DNA from: Pseudomonadota bacterium
GTDB taxonomy: Bacteria; Pseudomonadota; Gammaproteobacteria; Steroidobacterales; Steroidobacteraceae
Reading direction: 5' to 3'
Assembly: GCA_023391815.1 (NCBI GenBank)
Contig: JAEWAF010000045.1
Coordinates: 68,452 to 132,451 of the forward strand
DNA: 64,000 nucleotides
Shown one piece after another: positions 17,319 through 25,163 of this stretch. The translations under genes and the position numbers were made by a program. Each line of letters begins with the position of its first letter. The stretch's first letter is position 1. The notes below the pieces were generated by a model. The model saw nothing but the letters and a program-made list of their open reading frames with translations, was not told the origin of the DNA and did no database searches.

Positions 17319-18517
17319 TGCGTTTCGCCGATCTGGTGCGCCTGACGACTTGCTCAGTGCGAGCGCATCGACTGCGGGCCGCGCTGACGGCGTTGGGCAT
17401 CGGCATCGGCGTCACGGCGGTGGTGTTGCTTACATCGATCGGCGAGGGCGTGCACCGCTTCGTCCTCTCGGAATTCACTCAGTTCGGCACGAACATCATC
17501 AGTGTCACGCCGGGTAAGACGAAGACCCTGGGTGGTTCGATCGGCTCGCTCGGCAATGTGCGGCCGCTGACCGTCGACGACGCGGAGGCGTTGGGGCGCG
17601 CGCCGTATGTGATATCGACCAACGCGATGGTGCAGGGAAATGCCGAGGTCGAAGCGCTTGGCCGCAAGCGACGAACGACGGTGTATGGCGTCGGGCATTC
17701 GTTCGCCGAGGCGTTTCGGTTCGAGGTGGCGGAAGGTGAGTTCTTGCCGGCGGACGATCCGCAAGCGCCACGCAGTCTCGCTGTGCTCGGTAGCAAGATG
17801 AATCACGAGTTGTTCCGCGGCGAGAGCTCGCTGGGCAAGACGATTCGGGTCGGCGGGCAGCGCTATCGGGTCGCTGGCGTCATGAAACCCAAAGGCACGA
17901 CGCTCGGGTTCGATCTCGACGACACGGTTTACATTCCCACCGTGAAGTCGCTCGAGCTCTTCAATCGGGACAGCGTGTTCGAGATCCAGCTTCGACATGA
18001 GTCGGGCGTGTCGGTGGATGAAGTCGTCAGCGGCGTGCGCAAGATTCTGAGCGCAAGGCACGGCGATGAGGATTTCACGATCACCACCCAACAGCAGATG
18101 CTGGACACGCTCGGCTCGGTCTTGAGCGTTCTGACCTTCGCGGTCGGCGCGTTAGGCAGCATCTCCTTGCTGGTCGGCGGCGTCGGCATCTTCACCATCA
18201 TGACCATCGGCGTCAGCGAGCGCACCGCCGAGATCGGACTTCTTCGCGCGCTCGGCGCACAGAAGAACCAGGTGCTCGGCGTGTTTCTTTCCGAGGCCAT
18301 CGTGCTCTCGTCACTCGGCGGCGTCGCGGGCCTACTCGCCGGCTTCGGCATTGCCGCCGCGCTGGATCTCGCCGTGCCAGCGCTACCCGTGAGCTATTCG
18401 CCGATGTTCATCATCGCCGCCGAGTCGCTGGCCGTTGCGATCGGATTGATCGCTGGCATCCTTCCTGCGGTGCGCGCGGCTGGATTGGAACCCGTCGACG
18501 CATTGCGAACCGACTGA
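17318..18517 (+). CDS. MacB/FtsX-type ABC permease, second subunit of operon B
   Basis: A 399-residue permease with the same four-helix, large-periplasmic-domain plan. It has TAEIGLLRALGAQKNQV before the third helix and ends in AVRAAGLEPVDALR. The start at 17318 is within the TGATG overlap with the preceding gene; longer starts would lie inside that gene. It is the fourth and last gene of operon B. Its TGA directly abuts the stop codon of the convergent sensor kinase gene, leaving no room for a terminator. Confidence 0.9.
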   Translation: MRFADLVRLTTCSVRAHRLRAALTALGIGIGVTAVVLLTSIGEGVHRFVLSEFTQFGTNIISVTPGKTKTLGGSIGSLGNVRPLTVDDAEALGRAPYVISTNAMVQGNAEVEALGRKRRTTVYGVGHSFAEAFRFEVAEGEFLPADDPQAPRSLAVLGSKMNHELFRGESSLGKTIRVGGQRYRVAGVMKPKGTTLGFDLDDTVYIPTVKSLELFNRDSVFEIQLRHESGVSVDEVVSGVRKILSARHGDEDFTITTQQQMLDTLGSVLSVLTFAVGALGSISLLVGGVGIFTIMTIGVSERTAEIGLLRALGAQKNQVLGVFLSEAIVLSSLGGVAGLLAGFGIAAALDLAVPALPVSYSPMFIIAAESLAVAIGLIAGILPAVRAAGLEPVDALRTD

Positions 18518-19594
18518 CTACGCCAACGCCCTCTGCATCAACAGAAACTGCTCCGTGATCGGCGTCGTCGGCATCGTGAAATAGAACACCGCGCCTTCGT
18601 GCGGCTTGCCTTCGGCCCAGATGCGGCCGCCGTGGCGGTCGATGATGCGGGCGACGGTGGCGAGGCCGACGCCGGTGCCTTCGAAGTCGGCGGCGCCGTG
18701 CAGGCGTTGGAAAGGCTTGAACAGTTTCTGTTCCTGGGCCATGTCGAAGCCCGCGCCGTTGTCCCTGACGAACAGTGTCGCCATCGAGCCGTGCTGAGTC
18801 TGGCCGACTTCGATGCGCGCGTTCTCGGTACGCGACGTGAACTTCCAGGCGTTGGCGAGCAAGTTCACGAACAGGTCGCTGATCAGTCGGCGGTCGCCAT
18901 GAACGCTCATGCCCGGCTGAATTTCCACCTCGACGTTGCGCGACGGATCCTTCTGCCGCAGGTCCTGCACGATGCTTTCCGCCAGCGCGGTGACATCGAT
19001 GATCTCTCGATGCAGCGTGTGACGTGAGATGCGCGACAACACCAGCAGCGCGTCGATCAGCTCCGACATCTGCTTCACGCTGCCCTGAATGCGAGTCAGG
19101 CGCCGACGCTGCTCTTCGGTCGCATTGGGCAGCGACAGCTCGAGCAAGCCCGCCTGCCCCGCGATGGTCGTCAAAGGCGAGCGCAAGTCATGCGATACGG
19201 ACGCGGTGAACGCTTCGAGCTCGCGGTTCGCGCGCGCAAGGGATTCATTGGCATCGCGCAGCTGTCGTTGGCTGGGCACGGACAGGATCACCGGCAAGTA
19301 GCGCCACAACAGAATCGCCGTCGGCACCGAAGCCGCCGCGGCGATGACCTTGATCAGACCCGCGAGCCAGTAATCGGTGTGCCAGACATTCCACACATTC
19401 ATCACGTGGATCAGGCCGCAGGACAGGATGAAGATGCCGGAGGCGACCAGCAGCCAGTTGAACGGCAGGTCGCGACGCCGTCGTGCGAGGTAGATCAGCG
19501 CGAACGGAATGGTGAAATAGGCCATCGCGATCAGGAGGTCGGCGATGACATGCATCCACAGGATGCCGGGGGTCGACATGTTAGCGGTGTCCAT
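18518..19594 (-). CDS. Sensor histidine kinase with ethylene-receptor-type membrane domain
   Basis: A 358-residue kinase. The N-terminal three-helix membrane domain (about 10-105) matches the plant ETR1/cyanobacterial ethylene-binding domain: Asp19 in IADLL, Tyr26, Ile29-Pro30, and C-x3-H as Cys59 and His63 in SCGLIH, the residues that hold Cu(I) and ethylene in ETR1 (Asp25, Tyr32, Cys65, His69). A coiled linker leads to HisKA with the phospho-acceptor His135 in SHDLRSPL. HATPase boxes are NLLANAWKF (N), DNGAGF (G1) and GTGVGLA (G2). There is no GAF, PAS or receiver domain. No response regulator is adjacent, so its partner is elsewhere. The start could also be 19579. Ligand binding is inferred from residues only. 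Confidence 0.88.
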   Translation of the reverse strand: MDTANMSTPGILWMHVIADLLIAMAYFTIPFALIYLARRRRDLPFNWLLVASGIFILSCGLIHVMNVWNVWHTDYWLAGLIKVIAAAASVPTAILLWRYLPVILSVPSQRQLRDANESLARANRELEAFTASVSHDLRSPLTTIAGQAGLLELSLPNATEEQRRRLTRIQGSVKQMSELIDALLVLSRISRHTLHREIIDVTALAESIVQDLRQKDPSRNVEVEIQPGMSVHGDRRLISDLFVNLLANAWKFTSRTENARIEVGQTQHGSMATLFVRDNGAGFDMAQEQKLFKPFQRLHGAADFEGTGVGLATVARIIDRHGGRIWAEGKPHEGAVFYFTMPTTPITEQFLLMQRALA

Positions 19595-20051
19595 GGGGCC
19601 AAAAGTGCTCGCCGCTGAACCAGGACACGGTGCTGTCGGGCATGCGCCTGGCCACTCCTCTTTGAACGCCGCGCATTGTAAGCCGTCCATTCCGGCTCAA
19701 AGGCATTCCCGGCGGGGGTTTGTGCTGATCGGCTGTCGCAAAAGCATGACCTCGTTCGTCTTCATTTCGGCATTCAATGCGCGACCGCATCGGACATCCA
19801 AAATGCGCAAGCCCTCGGACTGTGACCGGGACTTTTGTCGCTGACTAACTGGTACTTTACGCAGCGCGATTTCGCTGTTCGGATGATTTAGAAAAAGTCA
19901 CTGAATTCTACCATTGAGCAATGGTGGCGAAGGCATGACCGGGATCTCTATTCAGTTTTCCGAACGGCTTTCAGCGACGGCGAGGGGCCCGCGCGTGGCT
20001 TGCCGGCGCCGGCGGGCTATAGAATCGCCGGCTCCGCATAGCGGAAAGTTA
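19595..20051. other. Intergenic region between kinase and TetR operon
   Basis: This stretch of about 450 bp between divergent genes has no convincing gene. It contains a 7-bp inverted repeat ACCATTG/CAATGGT with a 2-bp centre (19910-19925), of unknown role. The kinase promoter should lie at the left end. Confidence 0.45.
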
Positions 20052-20100
20052 TTACAAACTGTACCGGCTGGACGGTATATTCACCGTCCAGTCGGTACAG
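20052..20100 (+). promoter_or_regulatory. Promoter overlapped by a 42-bp TetR-type operator
   Basis: A -35 TTACAA (20052-20057) and -10 TATATT (20076-20081) are separated by 18 bp. A near-perfect palindrome with 18-bp arms (20059-20076 and 20083-20100; 17 of 18 pairs match) and a 6-bp centre covers the spacer, the -10 and the start region. The right arm ends 11 bp before the tetR ATG. Binding of a TetR dimer pair here would block transcription of tetR and probably of the downstream pump genes. Confidence 0.8.
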
Positions 20101-20111
20101 CGAGATTGTCC

Positions 20112-20681
20112 ATGGCGGAGTTGGCGCCCAACACGATGAGCCCGGCCCGGGAGCGCATTCTCGAGGCGGCCGAGCGGGTCGTTGGTGACGTCGGCGCGGC
20201 GCGCATGACGCTGGATGGAGTGGCGCAGGCGGCGGGAGTGAGCAAGGGCGGATTGCTCTATCACTTCCCCTCTAAAGAGTCATTGCTGGGTGCGCTGGCC
20301 AAGCGCTATGTAGAGAGCATGACCGACTGCGTCGAGCAGGCGAAGACCGGCACGGGCGAGACCGAGGGCCGGGATCTGAAGGCTTGCATCGTCGGCATCC
20401 TCGCGCAGCAGCCCCGGGCGAAGATTGCCGGCATGGGCGCGGCCCTGTTCGCCGCCGCCGCGAACGATTTGACGTTGCTCGAAGTGATTCGTGAGCGCAT
20501 CGCGCAGTACACGAAGCAGATCGAAAGCAGCGATGTGGATTTTGCCCGGGCCGCGGTCGTCACGTTGGCGATCGACGGCCTGATGATGCGCGAGTCGTTG
20601 CGCATCTCTTGTTTCACCGAGGAGCAGCGTGAACGTGTAGTGCAGCAGCTGCTGCAGATTGCCGATGAGGCGTATCGCTGA
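20112..20681 (+). CDS. TetR/AcrR-family repressor
   Basis: A 189-residue TetR-family regulator. The N-terminal HTH (about 10-57) has the pattern RERILEAAERV ... TLDGVAQAAGVSKGGLLYHF ... SKESLL. The C-terminal ligand domain is divergent, as usual. The start at 20112 is the first ATG after the 42-bp operator; an upstream start would overlap the operator and promoter. It precedes the RND pump genes in the same direction (123-bp gap), so it is almost certainly their local repressor and autoregulated. The inducer is unknown. Confidence 0.92.
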   Translation: MAELAPNTMSPARERILEAAERVVGDVGAARMTLDGVAQAAGVSKGGLLYHFPSKESLLGALAKRYVESMTDCVEQAKTGTGETEGRDLKACIVGILAQQPRAKIAGMGAALFAAAANDLTLLEVIRERIAQYTKQIESSDVDFARAAVVTLAIDGLMMRESLRISCFTEEQRERVVQQLLQIADEAYR

Positions 20682-20804
20682 GGCTTGGCCTTAGCGCTCA
20701 CCAGGTAGTCAAGGAAGCCGGACTCCCGTCCCAAGCCACCCGTGTTCGATCGCCCGAGCGCTTGCGCTCGCGGCCACGTTTTTTAGTTTGTCAGGTAGAC
20801 GCAC

Positions 20805-21983
20805 ATGAACGTCATTCGTCAGTCGATGATGAAATCTCTGGTTGCCATCGCTGTCAGCGCGGTGTTGCTGACCGCTTGCGGTAAGGGTCAGGAGCAGCAG
20901 CACGCAATGCCGCCGCCCGAAGTCACCGTGCAGACGGTCGAGAAGAATCCAGTGCCGCTGGATCTCACTTATACCGCCCGCACCGTCGGCTCGCGCGAAG
21001 TCGAAGTGCGCGCCCGCGTGGGCGGCATTTTGCTCAAGCGCCGTTATGAGGAAGGCGGGCCGGTGAAGCAGGGCCAGCCGATGTTTCTGATCGATCCGGA
21101 GCCGGTGCGCGCGCGCCTGGCATCCGCACGCGCCGACGTTGCCGTCGCGAAGGCCCGCCTGGAAGAGGCGCGTCGCCAGCACGATCGCGTGTTGCCGTTG
21201 TTTGAGAAGAACGCGGTCAGCCAGAGTCGTCGCGATGAAGTCGTGTCGGCGTTCGAAGTGGCTCAAGCGAGCCTCGCGGCGGCCGAATCGGCGCAGCGGA
21301 TGGCCGAGCTCGATCTGGAATATACGGACGTGCGTGCGCCGATCTCCGGCCTGACCAGTCGCGAAGTGATGTCGGAGGGCAGCCTGGTGTCCACCGAGCA
21401 GAGCTCCAGCCTGCTGACCAAGATCGTGCAGGTCGATCCTTTGTATATCGAGTTCTCGGTGCCCGAGGCCGAGGCTTCGATCATTCGCGGCTCGCTCGCG
21501 CCGGCCAACCACGTTGCGCCGCCGACGGTGCGCTTGCTGTTGGAGAACGGCAAGGAATATCCGGACAGCGCCAAAGTCACGTTCGTCGACAACGCCGTCG
21601 ATGTGAACTCCGGCACGGTGCGAGTGCGCGCCGTGTTGAAGAACGCGGAGGCGCAGCTGATCCCGGGTCAGTTCATTCGCGCGCGCGTCGAAGGCGTGCA
21701 GTTGAGCAGCGTCGTGGCCGTGCCGCGCAAGGCAGTGATGTCGAGCGCGCAGGGCCAGTTCATCTGGGTGGTGAACGGCGAGCAGAAAGTGGAATTCCGA
21801 CCGGTGCAGGTCGGTCGCTCGTTCGGCAACAACATCATCGTCACCGAAGGGCTCGCCCCCGGCGATCGTTACATCGTCGAAGGCGTGCTCAAGGTGCAGC
21901 CCGGCATTCAAGTGAGCGCGGTCGGTCCCGACGCTCCGACCAAGCAGGCTGAGCAACAGCCGGCGAAGAAGGAGACCGCATGA
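20805..21983 (+). CDS. RND efflux adaptor lipoprotein (AcrA/MexA type)
   Basis: A 392-residue periplasmic adaptor. The signal peptide ends in lipobox LLTAC (Cys about 25), so it is lipid-anchored. Lipoyl halves flank a helical hairpin (about 105-165), with VRAPISG at the second half, followed by a beta-barrel (NSGTVRVRA) and membrane-proximal domain. It is the first gene of the RND operon, and its stop overlaps the pump gene start (ATGA). It links the inner-membrane pump to the outer-membrane channel at 25164. Confidence 0.93.
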   Translation: MNVIRQSMMKSLVAIAVSAVLLTACGKGQEQQHAMPPPEVTVQTVEKNPVPLDLTYTARTVGSREVEVRARVGGILLKRRYEEGGPVKQGQPMFLIDPEPVRARLASARADVAVAKARLEEARRQHDRVLPLFEKNAVSQSRRDEVVSAFEVAQASLAAAESAQRMAELDLEYTDVRAPISGLTSREVMSEGSLVSTEQSSSLLTKIVQVDPLYIEFSVPEAEASIIRGSLAPANHVAPPTVRLLLENGKEYPDSAKVTFVDNAVDVNSGTVRVRAVLKNAEAQLIPGQFIRARVEGVQLSSVVAVPRKAVMSSAQGQFIWVVNGEQKVEFRPVQVGRSFGNNIIVTEGLAPGDRYIVEGVLKVQPGIQVSAVGPDAPTKQAEQQPAKKETA

Positions 21984-24900
21984 TTTCCAAGTTCTTCATC
22001 ACGCGGCCGATTTTCGCCTGCGTGATCTCGGCGTTCATCGTGATCGCCGGTTTGGGCGGCATGATTTCGCTGCCCATCTCCGCCTATCCCGACATCATTC
22101 CGCCGTCGGTGACGGTGGCCGCGACCTATCCGGGCGCGACCGCCGAGACCATCGCGGACACGGTCGCCGCGCCGCTGGAAAAGGAAATCAACGGCGTCGA
22201 AGGCATGCTGTACATGAGCTCGGTGAACTCGGGCAACGGCACGCTGATGATCACGGTGACGTTCAACATCGGTACCAATCCCGATATGAACGCGGTCAAC
22301 GTCAACAACCGTATCCAGGCCGCCGTGCCGCGCTTGCCCGAAGAAGTGCGGCGCCAGGGCGTCGTGGTGCGCAAGGCGTCGACCACGTTCCTGCAGATCG
22401 TGTCGGTGCATTCGCCGGATAACAGCGTGGACATGCTCACGCTCAGCAGCTACGTCACATTGAACGTGGTCGATGAGTTGCGCCGTATTCCCGGCATCGG
22501 CGACGTGATGATGTGGGGTCAGGATTATTCGATCCGCATCTGGATGCAGCCGGACAAGCTCGCGCAGCTCGGTCTCACGCCATCGGACGTGGCGGCGGCC
22601 GTGCGTCAGCAGAACTCGCAGTATGCGGCGGGTCAGGTGGGTGTCGAGCCGATCAGCGAACAGGTCGACTTCACCTATGCGGTTACTGCGCAGGGGCGCA
22701 TGCAGGCACCGGAGCAGTTCGAGGAGATCGTCGTGCGCACGACCGACGCCGGCGGCATCGTTCGGCTGAAGGATGTGGCTCGCGTCGAGCTCGGCGCGCA
22801 GAACTATAGCAACCAGGCGACGATCAACGGTCAACGCGCCGTGATGATGGCGCTGGTGCTTCAACCCGGCGCGAATGCGCTCGCAACCGGCAATGCCGTG
22901 CAGGAACGCTTGGCGGAATTGTCGAAGGACTTTCCCAAGGGCATGGCCTACTCCATTCCCTACGACACCATCCAATACGTGAAGGTGTCGATCAAGGAAG
23001 TGGTCAAGACGCTGCTGGAAGCGATGGTGCTGGTGTTCTTCGTCGTGCTGATCTTCCTGCAGAACTGGCGCGCCACCATCATTCCGATGCTGGCGGTGCC
23101 GGTGTCGCTGGTCGGCACGTTCGCGGCCATGCATCTGTTCGGCTTCTCCATCAACATGCTGACGTTGTTCGGCATGGTGCTGGCGATCGGTATCGTGGTC
23201 GACGACGCCATCGTCGTGCTCGAGAACGTCGAGCGCATCATGACGACCGAAAATCTGCCGGCGCCGCAGGCGACCGAGAAGGCGATGGAAGAAGTGACGC
23301 GTCCGGTCATCGCCATCGTGCTGGTGCTCACGGCGGTGTTCCTGCCGGTGGCGTTCATGGGCGGTCTGGTCGGCGAAATGTATCGACAGTTCGCGGTGAC
23401 CATCGCGGTGTCGGTCGTGATCTCCGGCTTCGTCGCGCTGACATTGACGCCGGCACTGTGCGCGCTGCTGTTGAAGCACGATCACATGGTGAAGAACCGG
23501 TTCCTGGAAGGCTTCAACCGCTGGTTCGATCGCGTCACTCATCGCTACGAGACCGGCGTGCGTTTCGTGATGAAGCGTGCCGCGCTCGCCGCCGGTGTGT
23601 TCGTGGTGATGTTGCTCGCGGTGGTCGGGCTGTTCCGTGCCTTGCCGACGTCGCTTGCGCCGTCGGAAGACCAAGGCTACGTGTTCGTCATCGGCTTCCT
23701 GCAGGACGCCGCTTCGCTCGATCGGACCGTGCATGCGATCGAGACGGTGGCGGCCGGTGTCCGTAATCATCCCGCGGTGGCGAATGCAGTGGCCGTGGCC
23801 GGCATGGACCCGCTGACTCAGGCGATGAAGACCAACAGCGGCATCATTTGGTTGCCGATGAAGCCGTGGGATGAGCGTAAGAGCAAAGACTTGTCGCCCG
23901 CCGCGCTGGTCGGTGCCGTGTTCGGCGCCGGTGCGCAGGTGAAGGACGGCTTCTTCTTCGCGGTCGAGCCGCCGCCCATCGAAGGCTTGTCGATGACCGG
24001 TGGTTTCGAGGCTTATATCCAGTCGCGCGGTAGCGGCTCGATCAAGGATCTCGAAGGCGTGACACAGAAGCTGGTGGCCGCCGCCAACAAGCGTCCCGAG
24101 CTCGCCGGCACGCAAACCACGTTCAGCGCCAGCGTGCCTCAGATGCGCATCGATCTGGATCGCGAGAAGGCGATGACGCTCGGTGTGGACGTGGGCCAGG
24201 TGTTCGAAACGTTACAGAGCACGTTCGGTGCGCTGTATGTGAACGACTTCAACCGCAACGGCCGCGTGTATCAGGTGCAGTTGCAGTCGGAGCCGCGCTT
24301 CCGTGCGTATCCGGAAGATATTCGCAACGTGTATGTGCGCTCGAAGAAAGGCGAGCTCGTACCGCTCACGGCGCTGGCCAGCATTCGTGAAGTGACTGGC
24401 GCGGAAATCGTCGAGCGATTCAACGCGTTCACGTCGGCGAAGGTCATGGGCGGCGCGGCGCCGGGTTACAGCTCGGGCGATGCGTTGAGGGCGATCGAGG
24501 AAGTCGCCCGCGAGACGCTGCCGTCGGGCTACCAGCTCGCGTTCACCGGCACGGCGTATCAAGAGAAGGTCAGCGGCGGCGCTTCGCAGGGCGTGTATCT
24601 GCTCGGCGTGCTGATGGTGTTCCTGATTCTCGCCGCGCAGTTCGAGCGCTGGACGTTGCCGGTAGCGGTGATCCTGGCGGTGCCGTTCGCGGCCTTCGGT
24701 GCGTTCCTGGCCGTGTTCGTGCGCGGGCTGGCGAACGACATCTATTTCCAGATCGGCATGCTGACGCTGATCGGCCTGGCGGCGAAGAACGCGATTCTGA
24801 TCGTGGAGTTCGCGCTGATGAAGTATCACGAAGGCATGGGCCTGATGGAGGCGGCCATCGAAGGCGCGAAGCTGCGCTTCCGTCCCATCATCATGACCTC

Positions 24901-25153
24901 GCTGGCGTTGATCTTCGGCGTGCTGCCGCTGGCGCTGAGCACCGGCGCCGGTGCCAACAGCCGTCATTCGCTCGGCACGAGCGTGATCGGCGGCATGCTG
25001 GCGGCGACCTTCATCGCGACCTTGTTCGTGCCGCTGTTCTTCAAGTGGATCGCCGGCGCCAGAGGCGGCGAGGCCTACGACGACGAACATGGCAAAGGCA
25101 AGCCTCATGGCGGCGTGCAGCCGAAGCCGGCGGCGCCTCATGAGTCGAATTGA
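21980..25153 (+). CDS. RND multidrug efflux pump (AcrB/MexB, HAE1 type)
   Basis: A 1057-residue inner-membrane proton/drug antiporter of normal HAE1 length, with 12 helices and two large periplasmic loops. Key residues are present: VDDAIV in TM4 (the proton-relay aspartate pair) and GLAAKNAILIVEF in TM10 with the conserved lysine. The N-terminus MISKFFITRPIF is typical. It starts in an ATGA overlap with the adaptor gene. It forms a trimer that takes hydrophobic or amphipathic compounds from the periplasm and inner leaflet. The C-terminus has a soluble His/Lys/Gly-rich tail of about 35 residues. Confidence 0.95.
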   Translation: MISKFFITRPIFACVISAFIVIAGLGGMISLPISAYPDIIPPSVTVAATYPGATAETIADTVAAPLEKEINGVEGMLYMSSVNSGNGTLMITVTFNIGTNPDMNAVNVNNRIQAAVPRLPEEVRRQGVVVRKASTTFLQIVSVHSPDNSVDMLTLSSYVTLNVVDELRRIPGIGDVMMWGQDYSIRIWMQPDKLAQLGLTPSDVAAAVRQQNSQYAAGQVGVEPISEQVDFTYAVTAQGRMQAPEQFEEIVVRTTDAGGIVRLKDVARVELGAQNYSNQATINGQRAVMMALVLQPGANALATGNAVQERLAELSKDFPKGMAYSIPYDTIQYVKVSIKEVVKTLLEAMVLVFFVVLIFLQNWRATIIPMLAVPVSLVGTFAAMHLFGFSINMLTLFGMVLAIGIVVDDAIVVLENVERIMTTENLPAPQATEKAMEEVTRPVIAIVLVLTAVFLPVAFMGGLVGEMYRQFAVTIAVSVVISGFVALTLTPALCALLLKHDHMVKNRFLEGFNRWFDRVTHRYETGVRFVMKRAALAAGVFVVMLLAVVGLFRALPTSLAPSEDQGYVFVIGFLQDAASLDRTVHAIETVAAGVRNHPAVANAVAVAGMDPLTQAMKTNSGIIWLPMKPWDERKSKDLSPAALVGAVFGAGAQVKDGFFFAVEPPPIEGLSMTGGFEAYIQSRGSGSIKDLEGVTQKLVAAANKRPELAGTQTTFSASVPQMRIDLDREKAMTLGVDVGQVFETLQSTFGALYVNDFNRNGRVYQVQLQSEPRFRAYPEDIRNVYVRSKKGELVPLTALASIREVTGAEIVERFNAFTSAKVMGGAAPGYSSGDALRAIEEVARETLPSGYQLAFTGTAYQEKVSGGASQGVYLLGVLMVFLILAAQFERWTLPVAVILAVPFAAFGAFLAVFVRGLANDIYFQIGMLTLIGLAAKNAILIVEFALMKYHEGMGLMEAAIEGAKLRFRPIIMTSLALIFGVLPLALSTGAGANSRHSLGTSVIGGMLAATFIATLFVPLFFKWIAGARGGEAYDDEHGKGKPHGGVQPKPAAPHESN

Positions 25154-25163
25154 GAGTGATGCA

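Noticed and set aside
21908..24115. A 735-codon open frame antisense to the RND pump gene
   Set aside because: The product is His/Arg-rich with no domain and lies entirely opposite a highly conserved pump gene. It is a codon-bias shadow.
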